Shown here: in pieces, positions 9,607 through 18,512 of the stretch | Numbering within the stretch: the stretch's first letter is position 1 | How the letters are laid out: each line of letters opens with the position of its first letter | Source: Pseudomonas sp. ACM7 | GTDB lineage: Bacteria; Pseudomonadota; Gammaproteobacteria; Pseudomonadales; Pseudomonadaceae | Direction of reading: 5' to 3' | NCBI RefSeq assembly: GCF_004136015.1 | Contig: NZ_CP024866.1 | Location: forward strand, 4,599,192-4,663,191 | DNA: 64,000 nt | Made by a program: the position numbers and the translations under genes | The notes under the pieces: generated by a model | Seen by the model: only the letters and a program-made list of their open reading frames with translations | The model's database searches: none | What the model was told of the DNA's origin: nothing

Positions 9607-9988
9607 GATCCAGGCCTTTAGGGGGGATTCAGGGGTAACGACCGAGTCCAGTGGGACCACCGAAACTGACGAAGGCGATTGCCATCCGCGAATTTCAGGG
9701 TGCCCGGCTGTTGCCGGTCTGCGAAGGCGCGCGATTTTATCAGGCTTGAGGGGCAGCGGCCATCCTCAGGCCGACGGCAGGGGCATATCAGCTTAAAAAA
9801 ACCTTCATTGCCCGTGTTGGCCGCATCCTTCATGGCTGTATAAGGTATCGCTATTAACCGTCTATCGTTAGGACAGTGCAAAAACTTACCAGGGTCAGGT
9901 GAATGTTTTGCTTGGGGGCGTGGTCACAGCCTTGCTCAATCCGGTTCACGCGGCCTGTTCCAGCCGCTCTTGTCGTCAGGAATCCTCC
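9607..9988. promoter_or_regulatory. divergent intergenic region between purM and the DUF2066 gene
   Basis: 382 bases without a supported gene. It must hold the minus-strand promoter for purM and the plus-strand promoter for the DUF2066 gene. A fair plus-strand sigma70 candidate is TTCATG, 17 bases, TATTAA at about 9830-9858. I could not identify a PurR-type operator. A longer open frame continuing the DUF2066 gene upstream to 9899 is discounted because its residues precede a clean signal peptide. Confidence 0.4.
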
Positions 9989-11047
9989 ATGCGTTTTTTT
10001 TCTAGATTTTTGTTTGCGGGCTGTATGTCATTGGTCAGCCTGGCGAGTCACGCCGAAACCGTCAAAAATCTGTATCAGGTGCGTCAGCCTGTCAGTGGTC
10101 AAACCCCGGAAGTGCGCGAGCAAGCGACCCAGCAAGCGCTGGATACGTTGGTGTTGCGTCTGACCGGTGATCCCAAGGCTGCGCAAAGTCCGGGGTTGGC
10201 GGCACTGCGCAAGGACCCGCAGCAAATCATCAGTCAGTACGGCTTTGACGCCGGCCCGCCGGAAGTGCTGAAGGTCGATTTCGACCCGGCCACCACCGAG
10301 CAAGCGTTGCGCCGTGCCGGGCTGTCGTTGTGGGGGGCGAACCGGCCTTCGATCCTCGGCTGGTGGTTGAACGATTCCACCGAGGGTTCGAGCCTCGTCG
10401 GTGATGGCCAGGCCAGTGCTGCGCCGCTGCGCCGAGCAGCGCAACACCGTGGTTTGCCGCTGCGCCTGCCGCTGGCCGATCTGAGTGAGCAGATCGTCGC
10501 CACGGCACCGAATCTGGAAGGTGCGGACGCGACGCCACTGCGCGGTGCATCGGAGCGTTACAACGCTGACGCCTTGCTCGCGGTGCATGCCCGTGAAGAG
10601 GGCGGGCAGTGGCAGGCCAAGTGGCATTTGTGGCTCGGTGACAAGAAAGAGGCGGGCAGCGTAGAAGGTGCGGATCAGGCTGCGGTGGCCGATGCGGTGA
10701 TGCTGGCGGTCAGTGAGCGGCTGGCGCCTCGCTTTGTCGTCAAACCGGGTGCTTCGGGCGAACAATTGCTCGAAGTACAGGGCATGAATCTGGAGCACTA
10801 CGCGGCGCTTGGGCGTTTGCTGGAACCGTTTGGTGCGCGTCTGCAAAGTGTCGACGGCGACCGGATTGTCTATCGGGTCAATGGCAGCGCCGAACAGTTG
10901 AGGTCGCAATTGTCGCTGGCGAAGTTGCAGGAAGTTCCGGCCGGTGAAGCGCCGGCGCCAGTCGCACCGGCTCAGCCGGCCGAGGGTTCGGCACCGGTAG
11001 TAGCGCCGACTCCGGCACCTGTGCCGCAGTTGCGATTCCGTTGGTAA
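9989..11047 (+). CDS. DUF2066 domain-containing exported protein
   Basis: A 352-residue protein with an N-terminal signal peptide (MRFFSRFLFAGCMSLVSLASHA), probably periplasmic. The rest resembles the uncharacterised DUF2066 family found beside purM in pseudomonads; the C-terminus is rich in Ala, Pro and Val (about residues 305-345), a likely disordered linker. The ATG at 9989 has an AGGAATCC ribosome site and starts directly at the signal peptide. Function unknown. The AI-2E-family gene follows after 38 bases on the same strand and is probably co-transcribed. Confidence 0.8.
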   Translation: MRFFSRFLFAGCMSLVSLASHAETVKNLYQVRQPVSGQTPEVREQATQQALDTLVLRLTGDPKAAQSPGLAALRKDPQQIISQYGFDAGPPEVLKVDFDPATTEQALRRAGLSLWGANRPSILGWWLNDSTEGSSLVGDGQASAAPLRRAAQHRGLPLRLPLADLSEQIVATAPNLEGADATPLRGASERYNADALLAVHAREEGGQWQAKWHLWLGDKKEAGSVEGADQAAVADAVMLAVSERLAPRFVVKPGASGEQLLEVQGMNLEHYAALGRLLEPFGARLQSVDGDRIVYRVNGSAEQLRSQLSLAKLQEVPAGEAPAPVAPAQPAEGSAPVVAPTPAPVPQLRFRW

Positions 11048-11085
11048 GGTTTTCTTTCTTTATATAGATGCATATGGAGTGGTAC

Positions 11086-12159
11086 ATGGCCGATACGCGG
11101 CGTTGGTTCTGGTTGGGTGGGGTTGTCCTGCTCTGCGCGTTTGTCTGGCTGTTGCATCCGATCCTGACGCCGTTTCTGGTGGCACTGCTGTTGGCCTATC
11201 TGTTCGACCCGTTGGTGGATCGGCTGGAGAAGGCCGGTCTGTCTCGGACCTGGGGCGTGGTGGCGGTGTTTGCGCTGTTCACCCTGATTTTCACGACCTT
11301 GCTACTGGTGTTGGTGCCGATGCTCGCCAAGCAGCTGTTTCGCTTGTACGAATTGGCACCGCAGATGCTCGACTGGTTGCAGCACACCGCACTGCCGTGG
11401 GCGCAATCGAAATTCGGACTCTCGGATAATTTCTGGAAATTCGACAAGCTCAAGGCTGCAATCAGTGAGCACATGGGCCAGACCACTGACATTGTCGGGG
11501 TCGTGCTGAGTCAGGCGACGGCTTCCGGGCTGGCGCTGATCGGTTGGTTGGCGAATCTGGTGCTGATCCCGGTGGTGAGTTTCTATCTGCTGCGGGACTG
11601 GGACCTGATGATGGCCAAGATCCGCGGTCTGCTGCCCCGTGACCGCGAAGAGCGCGTTGTGATCCTGGCGGGTGAATGCCATGAAGTGCTGGGTGCATTC
11701 GTGCGCGGACAGTTGCTGGTGATGGTGGCGCTGGGCGTGATCTACGCGGCGGGCCTGATGTTGGTAGGGCTGGAGCTGGGGCTGTTGATTGGGTTGATTG
11801 CCGGTCTGGCGGCGATCGTGCCGTACATGGGGTTCGTTATCGGGATCGGTGCGGCCTTGATTGCCGGGCTGTTCCAGTTCGGTGGCGATCTGTATCCCAT
11901 GATCGGAATCGTCGCGGTGTTCATGGTGGGACAGGCGCTGGAAGGTATGGTGCTGACGCCATTGCTGGTGGGGGACCGGATCGGTCTGCACCCGGTGGCG
12001 GTGATCTTCGCGATTCTGGCAGGGGGTGAGCTGTTCGGTTTCACCGGTGTGTTGCTGGCGCTGCCGGTGGCGGCGGTGATCATGGTGCTGGTGCGGCATG
12101 TGCATGATTTGTATAAAGATTCTGATATCTACAGTGGTGTCGACGAGCCTGAGCGCTAA
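11086..12159 (+). CDS. AI-2E family transporter (PerM/TqsA-like membrane protein)
   Basis: A 357-residue inner-membrane protein with about seven to eight hydrophobic segments and the family architecture: two N-terminal helices, a long amphipathic middle section (about residues 75-150), and a C-terminal helix cluster with GLIAGLAAIVPYMGF and EGMVLTPLLVGDRIGLHP. Family members have been linked to autoinducer-2 export or Na+/H+ antiport, but the name does not establish the substrate here. The ATG at 11086 follows GGAG by seven bases. It lies between the DUF2066 gene and hda. Confidence 0.85.
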   Translation: MADTRRWFWLGGVVLLCAFVWLLHPILTPFLVALLLAYLFDPLVDRLEKAGLSRTWGVVAVFALFTLIFTTLLLVLVPMLAKQLFRLYELAPQMLDWLQHTALPWAQSKFGLSDNFWKFDKLKAAISEHMGQTTDIVGVVLSQATASGLALIGWLANLVLIPVVSFYLLRDWDLMMAKIRGLLPRDREERVVILAGECHEVLGAFVRGQLLVMVALGVIYAAGLMLVGLELGLLIGLIAGLAAIVPYMGFVIGIGAALIAGLFQFGGDLYPMIGIVAVFMVGQALEGMVLTPLLVGDRIGLHPVAVIFAILAGGELFGFTGVLLALPVAAVIMVLVRHVHDLYKDSDIYSGVDEPER

Positions 12160-12300
12160 GGTTCGTTGATGGTGGGTAACGGGCGGCCTGGTTCCATGCC
12201 GGGTTGGCCCACATCCCTCGTGCGGCTGTCACATGCGCCGCCAAAGAAACTGTCATAAAACCAGTGTGTTAACGCAAACCTTTGATTTTGCTTGTGGTCT

Positions 12301-12333
12301 GTCGCATTGTGCGACCCGCCTCACGGGTATAAA
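12301..12333 (+). promoter_or_regulatory. candidate hda promoter with a palindrome
   Basis: A perfect 6-3-6 palindrome, GTCGCA-TTG-TGCGAC (12301-12315), stands 12 bases before a possible -10 box TATAAA (12328-12333). No good -35 box was found at the right spacing, so the promoter call is weak; the palindrome itself is certain and may be an operator. Confidence 0.4.
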
Positions 12334-12389
12334 CTTCGCAAACTTTACACAGAGGCCACTAACGGTTCCTTTGGAACTGTTCAGTCAGC

Positions 12390-13094
12390 ATGAAACCGAT
12401 TCAGCTGCCCCTAGGTGTGCGTCTGCGTGATGACGCTACCTTTATCAATTACTATCCAGGCGCCAATGCCGCTGCACTCGGCTATGTCGAGCGGCTATGC
12501 GAAGCCGACGCCGGCTGGACCGAAAGCCTGATTTACCTCTGGGGCAAGGACGGGGTAGGGCGTACGCACTTGTTGCAGGCGGCCTGCCTGCGCTTCGAGC
12601 AACTGGGGGAGCCGGCGGTGTATTTGCCGTTGGCCGAACTGCTTGATCGCGGCATCGCCATCCTCGACAACCTCGAACAGTACGAACTGGTCTGCCTGGA
12701 TGATTTGCAGGCGGTGGCCGGTCGGGCGGATTGGGAAGAGGCGCTGTTCCATCTGTTCAATCGTCTGCGTGACAGCGGTCGACGCCTGTTGATCGCCGCG
12801 TCGACATCCCCGCGTGAACTGCCGGTGAAGCTGGCGGACCTCAAATCCCGTCTGACGTTGGCGCTGATCTTTCAGATGCGTCCGCTCTCCGACGAAGACA
12901 AATTGCGTGCCTTGCAACTGCGCGCATCTCGTCGTGGTCTGCACCTGACCGATGAAGTCGGGCATTTTATTTTGACCCGCGGTACGCGCAGCATGAGTGC
13001 ACTTTTCGAGCTGCTTGAGCGTCTCGATCAGGCTTCCCTTCAAGCTCAGCGCAAGCTGACAATTCCGTTCCTGAAAGAAACGCTAGGCTGGTAA
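12390..13094 (+). CDS. hda: DnaA regulatory inactivator Hda
   Basis: A 234-residue AAA+ protein related to DnaA domain III. With the DNA-loaded beta clamp it stimulates DnaA-ATP hydrolysis after initiation. The N-terminal clamp-binding motif is clear (QLPLGV, residues 5-10), followed by a Walker A-like GKDGVGRTH, Walker B VCLDDLQ and a sensor region. There is no DNA-binding domain IV, which separates it from DnaA. The ATG at 12390 begins directly at the clamp motif, supporting the start. About 230 non-coding bases precede it. Confidence 0.93.
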   Translation: MKPIQLPLGVRLRDDATFINYYPGANAAALGYVERLCEADAGWTESLIYLWGKDGVGRTHLLQAACLRFEQLGEPAVYLPLAELLDRGIAILDNLEQYELVCLDDLQAVAGRADWEEALFHLFNRLRDSGRRLLIAASTSPRELPVKLADLKSRLTLALIFQMRPLSDEDKLRALQLRASRRGLHLTDEVGHFILTRGTRSMSALFELLERLDQASLQAQRKLTIPFLKETLGW

Positions 13095-13308
13095 AGCCAA
13101 GGCCTGTAGCGGGATTTGGCATATTTCAGGCGTCAAGAATTCCGCTTTCCTACAGGGTTGCAGGCTGCGCGAACGTCTAAAACGGGCTTAAGCGCTTAGA
13201 TGTAAACGAGAAACCGATAAGTCACATCAAGATCGATTGAATTTGCAAATGAGGTTGATAGCGGGCATAGTCTCGCCTTCTTTACAACTATCAGCCACGG
13301 TCGTGCCC

Positions 13309-13959
13309 ATGCTAAATCGCTTTGCACCCCTCGTGCCTCTCGCACTCGTCACCCTGTTGTTCGGTTGCGCTGCCCACTCTCCAGTGTCCCAGCAAGAGCA
13401 ACAACAGCAGGTTAAAAATTCTGCTACCGCCCAATCTTCCGCTCTTTATCAGCAAGCTCTTTTCCAGGAAGAGGCGGCCACCGAAAAAGAACTGGCAGAC
13501 TTCGCCGGCGGCAAGTCCTACCAGCTTCCAGTTCTGGCTGACAGCATCCTCGAACGCGGCATGTCCCTGATCGGTACCCGTTACCGTTTCGGCGGCACCT
13601 CCGAAGCTGGCTTTGATTGCAGCGGCTTCATCGGTTACCTGTTTCGTGAAGAAGCCGGCCTGAACCTGCCACGCTCCACTCGCGAAATGATCAACGTCGA
13701 CGCTCCGCTGGTTTCTCGCAGCAAACTGGAGCCGGGCGACTTGCTGTTTTTCGCCACCAATGGCCGTCGCGGCCGCGTCAGTCACGCCGGGATCTACCTG
13801 GGTGACAACCAGTTCATCCATTCCAGCAGCCGCAAAAGCGGTGGTGTCCGGATCGATAGCCTGGGCGACAGCTACTGGAGCAAGACCTTCATCGAAGCCA
13901 AGCGCGCACTGGCGATGGCGCCGACTGCAGCCCCGACGATCGTCACGGCTCGCAAGTAA
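13309..13959 (+). CDS. NlpC/P60 family lipoprotein (first of two paralogues)
   Basis: A 216-residue lipoprotein peptidoglycan hydrolase. The signal peptide ends in a lipobox, LLFG-Cys20. Residues 80-205 form an NlpC/P60 (C40) domain with Cys104 in FDCSGF, His159 in VSHAGIY and His171 in QFIHSS. Such enzymes cleave the D-Glu/meso-DAP bond of stem peptides; the model is E. coli Spr (MepS). A linker rich in Gln and Glu (about 28-65) separates anchor and domain. The ATG at 13309 is chosen because it begins the signal peptide. A terminator follows, and a paralogue lies 165 bases downstream. Confidence 0.9.
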   Translation: MLNRFAPLVPLALVTLLFGCAAHSPVSQQEQQQQVKNSATAQSSALYQQALFQEEAATEKELADFAGGKSYQLPVLADSILERGMSLIGTRYRFGGTSEAGFDCSGFIGYLFREEAGLNLPRSTREMINVDAPLVSRSKLEPGDLLFFATNGRRGRVSHAGIYLGDNQFIHSSSRKSGGVRIDSLGDSYWSKTFIEAKRALAMAPTAAPTIVTARK

Positions 13960-14042
13960 GCGGACATTTTGTAAGGTGAACTTAAAGTCTTACTTGAAGT
14001 TTGCCGCGTAGCCGCTAGAATCCTGATCTATTATTGATGGCA

Positions 14043-14074
14043 AACCGCCTGCGTCCTGCGCAGGCGGTTTTCTT
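14043..14074 (+). terminator. intrinsic terminator after the first NlpC/P60 gene
   Basis: AACCGCCTGCG pairs with CGCAGGCGGTT around TCCTG, followed by TTTTCTTTT. It separates the two paralogous lipoprotein genes into different transcripts, or attenuates read-through into the second. Confidence 0.85.
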
Positions 14075-14123
14075 TTCTGCGCCCCTGCAGAAAAAGCCGC
14101 AGCCAGATCAGGATGCTCTGCAT

Positions 14124-14660
14124 ATGTCGACGTCGGCCCGCCTCGCAATCATGTTCTTCGCCGCGCTGCTCAGCGCCTGCGCCAGCCGTACACCGCCTCC
14201 TGCGCCGGTGGTTCGCGCGCCCATTATTTTCAGTTCCTCCCAAGCATTCTCCCCTGAAGCAGAAGACGTATTGTTCCGCGCGCTCGGCCTGGTGGGCACG
14301 CCGTATCGTTGGGGTGGCAACACACCGGATTCGGGTTTCGATTGCAGCGGGCTGATCGGTTATGTCTACCGTGATGTCGCCGGCATTTCTCTGCCGCGTA
14401 CCACGCGCGAGATGATCAGCATGCAGGCGGCCAGTGTGGGCAAGGAAGGCCTGCAGACCGGTGACCTGATCTTCTTTGCCACAAATGGCGGTTCTCAGGT
14501 CAGTCACGCCGGGATCTACGTCGGCGAAGGTCGCTTCGTCCATGCGCCAGCCACCGGCGGCACGGTGAAGCTCGACAGCTTGTCCAAAGCTTACTGGCAG
14601 AAAGCCTATCTGAGTGCCAAGCGCGTCTTGCAACCTGAGCACTTGGCACGCAACCCCTAA
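14124..14660 (+). CDS. NlpC/P60 family lipoprotein (second paralogue)
   Basis: A 178-residue shorter relative of the preceding lipoprotein. The lipobox is LLSA-Cys19; a proline-rich stretch (residues 23-34) leads into a C40 domain with Cys74 in FDCSGL, His128 in VSHAGIY and His140 in RFVHAP. Predicted role: lipid-anchored DD/LD-type endopeptidase acting on peptidoglycan stems. The ATG at 14124 has an AGGA site and opens the signal peptide; the frame reaches 30 codons further upstream across the terminator stem, which is not credible coding. The methyltransferase gene follows at once. Confidence 0.9.
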   Translation: MSTSARLAIMFFAALLSACASRTPPPAPVVRAPIIFSSSQAFSPEAEDVLFRALGLVGTPYRWGGNTPDSGFDCSGLIGYVYRDVAGISLPRTTREMISMQAASVGKEGLQTGDLIFFATNGGSQVSHAGIYVGEGRFVHAPATGGTVKLDSLSKAYWQKAYLSAKRVLQPEHLARNP

Positions 14661-14675
14661 ATGGCAGAGGTTGTC

Positions 14676-15329
14676 ATGACCGCTCGCACACTCAATCTCG
14701 ACGATTCCCTGTATCAATACGTGCTCGACGTTTCCCTGCGCGAAACGCCGTTGCTCAAGCGTTTGCGTGACGAAACCCAGGCGCTGCCCATGGCTCGCTG
14801 GCAGGTGGCGCCCGAGCAAGGTCAGTTCCTCGCGCTATTGGTGAAGCTCACCGGCGCCAAGCGTCTGCTGGAAGTGGGCACCTTTACCGGTTACAGCGCG
14901 TTGTGCATGGCGGCTACATTGCCGGATGACGGTTCGCTGATCTGCTGTGACATACCTGGCGACTACAACGCCATCGCGCGCCGTTACTGGCAGGAGGCGG
15001 GGCTTGCTGAGCGGATCGATCTGCGTCTGGCGCCCGCGCTGGAAACCCTGGCTCAGCTGGATCAGCAAGTGCCATTCGACCTGATCTTCATCGATGCCGA
15101 CAAAGCCAACTACCCACGCTATCTGGAGCACGCATTACGTCTGCTGCGCGTCGGCGGTCTGGCGGTGTTTGATAACACGCTGTGGAGTGGCCGGGTGCTT
15201 GAGGACAATCCCGAGAGCGAAGACACCCGAGCCATCCAGGCACTCAATCGTGCCTTGAAGGATGACTCGCGTGTTGACCTGTCGTTGTTGCCAATAGGCG
15301 ATGGTTTAACGCTGTGCCGCAAAAGGTAG
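14676..15329 (+). CDS. class I SAM-dependent O-methyltransferase
   Basis: A 217-residue methyltransferase of the caffeoyl-CoA/catechol O-methyltransferase type. The SAM-binding motif is LLEVGTFTGYSALCMA, followed by the acidic residue in CCDIPGD, FIDADKANY (metal-binding Asp pair) and FDNTLWSGRV. Substrate unknown; family members methylate catechols or small phenolics using Mg2+. Two starts are possible. I prefer ATG 14676, which has an AGAGG site six bases upstream, over ATG 14661, which abuts the previous stop without one. The close spacing to the lipoprotein gene suggests co-transcription. Confidence 0.88.
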   Translation: MTARTLNLDDSLYQYVLDVSLRETPLLKRLRDETQALPMARWQVAPEQGQFLALLVKLTGAKRLLEVGTFTGYSALCMAATLPDDGSLICCDIPGDYNAIARRYWQEAGLAERIDLRLAPALETLAQLDQQVPFDLIFIDADKANYPRYLEHALRLLRVGGLAVFDNTLWSGRVLEDNPESEDTRAIQALNRALKDDSRVDLSLLPIGDGLTLCRKR

Positions 15330-15345
15330 GCGCTGAACCGATCTA

Positions 15346-15437
15346 ATGTGGGAGCGGGCTTGCTCGCGAAAGCGCACTGACAGTCAACATTGATGTTGAA
15401 TGTCATGACACCTTCGCGAGCAAGCCCGCTCCCACAT
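15346..15437. repeat. REPIN (paired REP sequences)
   Basis: Two inverted REP units, ATGTGGGAGCGGGCTTGCTC at the left and its complement at the right, flank about 42 bases of spacer. It lies between convergent genes and can form a long hairpin. No REP-associated tyrosine transposase is in the window. Confidence 0.93.
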
Positions 15438-15462
15438 TGGTTATGTGTTGGCAGTTGGAGAT

Positions 15463-16776
15463 TTATTTTGCGGCCGACACGCGCCACACCTTATTGCCCA
15501 CGTCATCCGCCACCAACAAATCACCCTGCTGGTCAATCACCACGCCCACTGGCCGGCCCATGGCTTTCTCATCTGCGTTGAGGAAACCTGTGAGCACATC
15601 GACCGGTTGCCCAGTCGGTTTGCCTCCCGCGAACGGTACGAAAATCACTTTATAGCCACTGTGCGGTTTACGGTTCCACGAACCGTGCTGGCCGACGAAC
15701 GCCCCTTCCTTGAACTGCGCCGGCAGTCTGTTGCCTTCAGCGAACGTCAGGCCCAACGAGGCGGTATGCGGGCCGACCGCGTAGTCCGGAGCAATGGCCG
15801 TGGCCACCAGGTCGGGGTTTTGCGGTTCGACGCGGATGTCGACGTGCTGACCGTAATAACTGTAAGGCCAGCCATAGAACCCGCCGTCCTTCACTGACGT
15901 GATGTAGTCCGGCACCAGATCGCTGCCGATCTCGTCACGTTCGTTGACTGCCGTCCACAATGCGCCGCTCCGAGGTTCCCAGGCCAGACCGTTTGGATTA
16001 CGAATTCCCGAGGCAAAGATCCGATGGTTGCCGGTGGCGCGATCCACTTCCCAGATCGCCGCCCGACCTTCTTCCTTGTCCATGCCGTTTTCGGCCACGT
16101 TGCTGTTGGAGCCTACAGTGACGTACAGCTTGCTGCCGTCCTTGCTGGCGATGACGTTTTTGGTCCAGTGGTGATTCAGCGTACCGCCCGGCAGGTCGAT
16201 CACCTTCATCGGCTGCGACTTGATCGCCGTCTCGCCGTTTTCATAGTGGAAGCGCAGCAAGCGGTCCGTGTCGGCGACGTACAGGTCATTGCCGACCAGG
16301 GTCATGCCGAAGGGCGAGTTGAGGTTTTCCAGGAACACCGTACGGGTTTCGGCGATGCCGTCATGGTCCTTGTCCCGCAGCAGCGTGATGCGATTCGGGC
16401 TCGGTACTTTGGCGCCGGCACGGTCCATGACTTTGCCCATGACCCAGCCACGAATACCTTTGCCGTCATCGGGTTTGGGTGGTGCGTTGGTTTCGGCCAC
16501 CAGCACGTCGCCGTTAGGTAATACGTAAAGCCAGCGCGGGTGATCGAGACCTTCGGCAAACGCCGCCACCTGAGTCCCTGTCGCGGCGATAGGCTTCGCG
16601 CCGTTCGGCCAGCCAATCGCCGGGGCGATGTTCACTGTCGGGATCAGGGTTTTGTTTGGTTCTGGCAGCTTGGGTGACGGGCCGGTGCCGTCGGAGACTT
16701 GCAGCCTGGAGGTTTCACCACAGGCGGCAAGCCCTCCGGCGAGCACGATGACGAGAACGAGCGGGGGCTTGCGCAT
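15463..16776 (-). CDS. PQQ-dependent sugar (sorbosone) dehydrogenase-like lipoprotein
   Basis: A 437-residue secreted protein with a lipoprotein signal (LAA-Cys19), probably anchored in the cell envelope. The body is a six-bladed beta-propeller type protein of the glucose/sorbosone dehydrogenase family, with typical stretches such as [34 protein letters not shown] and [13 protein letters not shown]. Family members oxidise sugars using PQQ; the true substrate and whether PQQ is bound here cannot be read from sequence. It is downstream of, and in line with, the unknown gene at 16845-17429. Confidence 0.85.
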   Translation of the reverse strand: MRKPPLVLVIVLAGGLAACGETSRLQVSDGTGPSPKLPEPNKTLIPTVNIAPAIGWPNGAKPIAATGTQVAAFAEGLDHPRWLYVLPNGDVLVAETNAPPKPDDGKGIRGWVMGKVMDRAGAKVPSPNRITLLRDKDHDGIAETRTVFLENLNSPFGMTLVGNDLYVADTDRLLRFHYENGETAIKSQPMKVIDLPGGTLNHHWTKNVIASKDGSKLYVTVGSNSNVAENGMDKEEGRAAIWEVDRATGNHRIFASGIRNPNGLAWEPRSGALWTAVNERDEIGSDLVPDYITSVKDGGFYGWPYSYYGQHVDIRVEPQNPDLVATAIAPDYAVGPHTASLGLTFAEGNRLPAQFKEGAFVGQHGSWNRKPHSGYKVIFVPFAGGKPTGQPVDVLTGFLNADEKAMGRPVGVVIDQQGDLLVADDVGNKVWRVSAAK

Positions 16777-16844
16777 GCTGATCTTCCCTATGAATGCATT
16801 GACCTAATCAATAGAGAAGCGCAAATGCGCGATGGTTCAACCGG

Positions 16845-17429
16845 TCAGCCGCGGGCTTCCTTGAACAGCACGGCAATGCCGGGGTGATAGTTGCCGGCTT
16901 CGTTGCGTAACTTGCGATAGGCATAGGGGAAGTACCAGGCCACCGCGCAGGAGTGTTCCTTTTGCAGGTCGTCGACCATGTCCTGGAGTTCTTCCGGGGT
17001 GGCGCTTTGTTGGGCTTTTTGCGGCGCGACGAACAGGCAGCCGAGTTTCAGGTCGCTGGCGTAGCTGATGCGCTTGGCGTCGCTGGTGATGTCCTGCAAT
17101 GCTTGAGTCAGGTTCAGGCTGTTGACGCGTGGCCAGCGCTGGGTCGCCTGAAGGTAAGCGCGTTCTTCGCTGGTCGCGATAAACAGATCGGCGCGGCCAT
17201 TGCGTTCGCCTTCCTCGGTCTGCTTACGGGTCGGCGTTTGTTGCAGCGTGATCATTTCTGCCATCCAGGCCGCGGCGGAAAGCAGGCTCAGGTTGGCTTT
17301 TTCGTCGAACCAGTAAGGCGTGTCGTTATCGCCGCGCACGGCGTTGTAGCGGTCGATACAGTCAAACCAGCGTTCCAGCACCGGGCGCAGGAATTCCAGC
17401 TTCGGATTGCTGATGATCATGCCTTGCAT
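16845..17429 (-). CDS. conserved hypothetical protein, possible degenerate nuclease fold
   Basis: A 193-residue soluble protein that I do not recognise with confidence. The start at 17429 (MQGMIISNPK) has a strong AAGGGTGAG site; the longer frame is discounted. The arrangement GRADLFIAT...AYLQATQRW loosely resembles the D...(D/E)xK core of PD-(D/E)XK nucleases, but the ExK triplet would be QAT, so any such fold would be catalytically dead. No membrane segment or signal peptide is present. It is divergent from the cobalamin riboswitch and upstream of the sorbosone dehydrogenase-like gene, with no obvious link to either. Confidence 0.65.
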   Translation of the reverse strand: MQGMIISNPKLEFLRPVLERWFDCIDRYNAVRGDNDTPYWFDEKANLSLLSAAAWMAEMITLQQTPTRKQTEEGERNGRADLFIATSEERAYLQATQRWPRVNSLNLTQALQDITSDAKRISYASDLKLGCLFVAPQKAQQSATPEELQDMVDDLQKEHSCAVAWYFPYAYRKLRNEAGNYHPGIAVLFKEARG

Positions 17430-17600
17430 GTGGCTCACCCTTGTTATTGTGTTGTGAGATTGTGGCTCTTTGATATCACTGCTGAGAGTGTGGCACAAGA
17501 TTGGCGCCAGATAATTGATCGACGGCAGTTATTCGCTCGCAGGCCGCCCGTCTTCAATTGACGCTCCATCCCCAACCCTCTAACCTTCGCGGCTTGTTTC

Positions 17601-17806
17601 AGGTGCTCTGTGACCTTGGTCGACAGAGTGAAACAGGGAAGCCGGTGAGTGACTCTCTTCACGCGACGAAGAGCCATGATCCCGGCGCTGCCCCCGCAAC
17701 GGTAAATGAGTGAAGGCTGCGCCTTGAGCCACTGTGTTGATATCAACATGGGAAGGCGCGCAGTCAGGCAAAAAATGCCGCTCATGAGCCCGGAGACCGG
17801 CCTGAT
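17601..17806 (+). promoter_or_regulatory. cobalamin riboswitch
   Basis: The conserved core GGCGCTGCCCCCGCAACGG (about 17684-17702) and the B12 box AGCCCGGAGACCGGCCTG (17787-17804) are both present, with the expected paired arms between. It sits about 95 bases before the cobO start. Binding of adenosylcobalamin should reduce expression of the whole late cobalamin operon. The downstream stem GGCATC...GATGCC (17815-17836) may belong to the expression platform. The 5' limit is approximate. Confidence 0.93.
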
Positions 17807-17900
17807 CCATCCAGCGGCATCACGGTGGGCGATGCCAGGCTTCTTGCCGTCTATTCTTGTGCCTGCCCGCCGTTATCCAGCCTCAACGGAGAGCTCCCCC

Positions 17901-18512
17901 ATGACTGATACCCCCGATCGTGACGAACGTCATCTGGCGCGCATGCTGCGCAAAAAAGCCGTGATCGACGAACGCATCGCCAATTCCCCGAATGAATGTG
18001 GCCTGCTGCTGGTGCTGACCGGCAACGGCAAAGGCAAAAGCAGCTCGGCCTTCGGCATGCTCGCCCGGTCCATGGGCCACGGCATGCAGTGTGGCGTGGT
18101 TCAGTTCATCAAGGGGCGCAGCAGCACCGGCGAAGAACTGTTCTTCCGGCGCTTTGCGGAACAGGTGCGTTTTCATGTGATGGGCGAGGGCTTCACTTGG
18201 GAAACCCAGGATCGCCAGCGAGACATCGCCGCCGCTGAAGCCGCGTGGGCGGTGTCGCGCGAATTGCTGCGTGACCCGTCGATCGGCCTGGTGGTGCTGG
18301 ATGAATTGAACATCGCGCTCAAGCACGGTTATCTGGATCTCGATCAAGTGCTCAGCGACTTGCAGGCCCGTCCGCCGATGCAGCACGTGGTGGTGACCGG
18401 TCGCGGCGCCAAGCCGGAGATGATCGAACTGGCCGACACCGTCACCGAAATGGGCGTGATCAAGCACGCATTCCAGGCCGGGATCAAAGCGCAAAAAGGC
18501 GTCGAATTGTGA
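17901..18512 (+). CDS. cobO: cob(I)yrinic acid a,c-diamide adenosyltransferase
   Basis: A 203-residue cytoplasmic ATP:corrinoid adenosyltransferase (CobO/BtuR/CobA type). The nucleotide loop is at residues 41-48 (GNGKGKSS); VLDELNIALKHGY and VVTGRGAKPEMIE are conserved family blocks. It attaches the 5'-deoxyadenosyl group to the corrinoid cobalt. The ATG at 17901 has a GGAGAG site seven bases upstream and lies just after the riboswitch; the frame continues upstream through the riboswitch, but that is not coding. It is the first gene of the operon and overlaps cobB by four bases. Confidence 0.96.
   Translation: MTDTPDRDERHLARMLRKKAVIDERIANSPNECGLLLVLTGNGKGKSSSAFGMLARSMGHGMQCGVVQFIKGRSSTGEELFFRRFAEQVRFHVMGEGFTWETQDRQRDIAAAEAAWAVSRELLRDPSIGLVVLDELNIALKHGYLDLDQVLSDLQARPPMQHVVVTGRGAKPEMIELADTVTEMGVIKHAFQAGIKAQKGVEL

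Noticed and set aside
17706..17900. Upstream extension of cobO through the riboswitch
   Set aside because: It covers the conserved riboswitch core and B12 box, and the ATG at 17901 has its own ribosome site and gives the normal protein.
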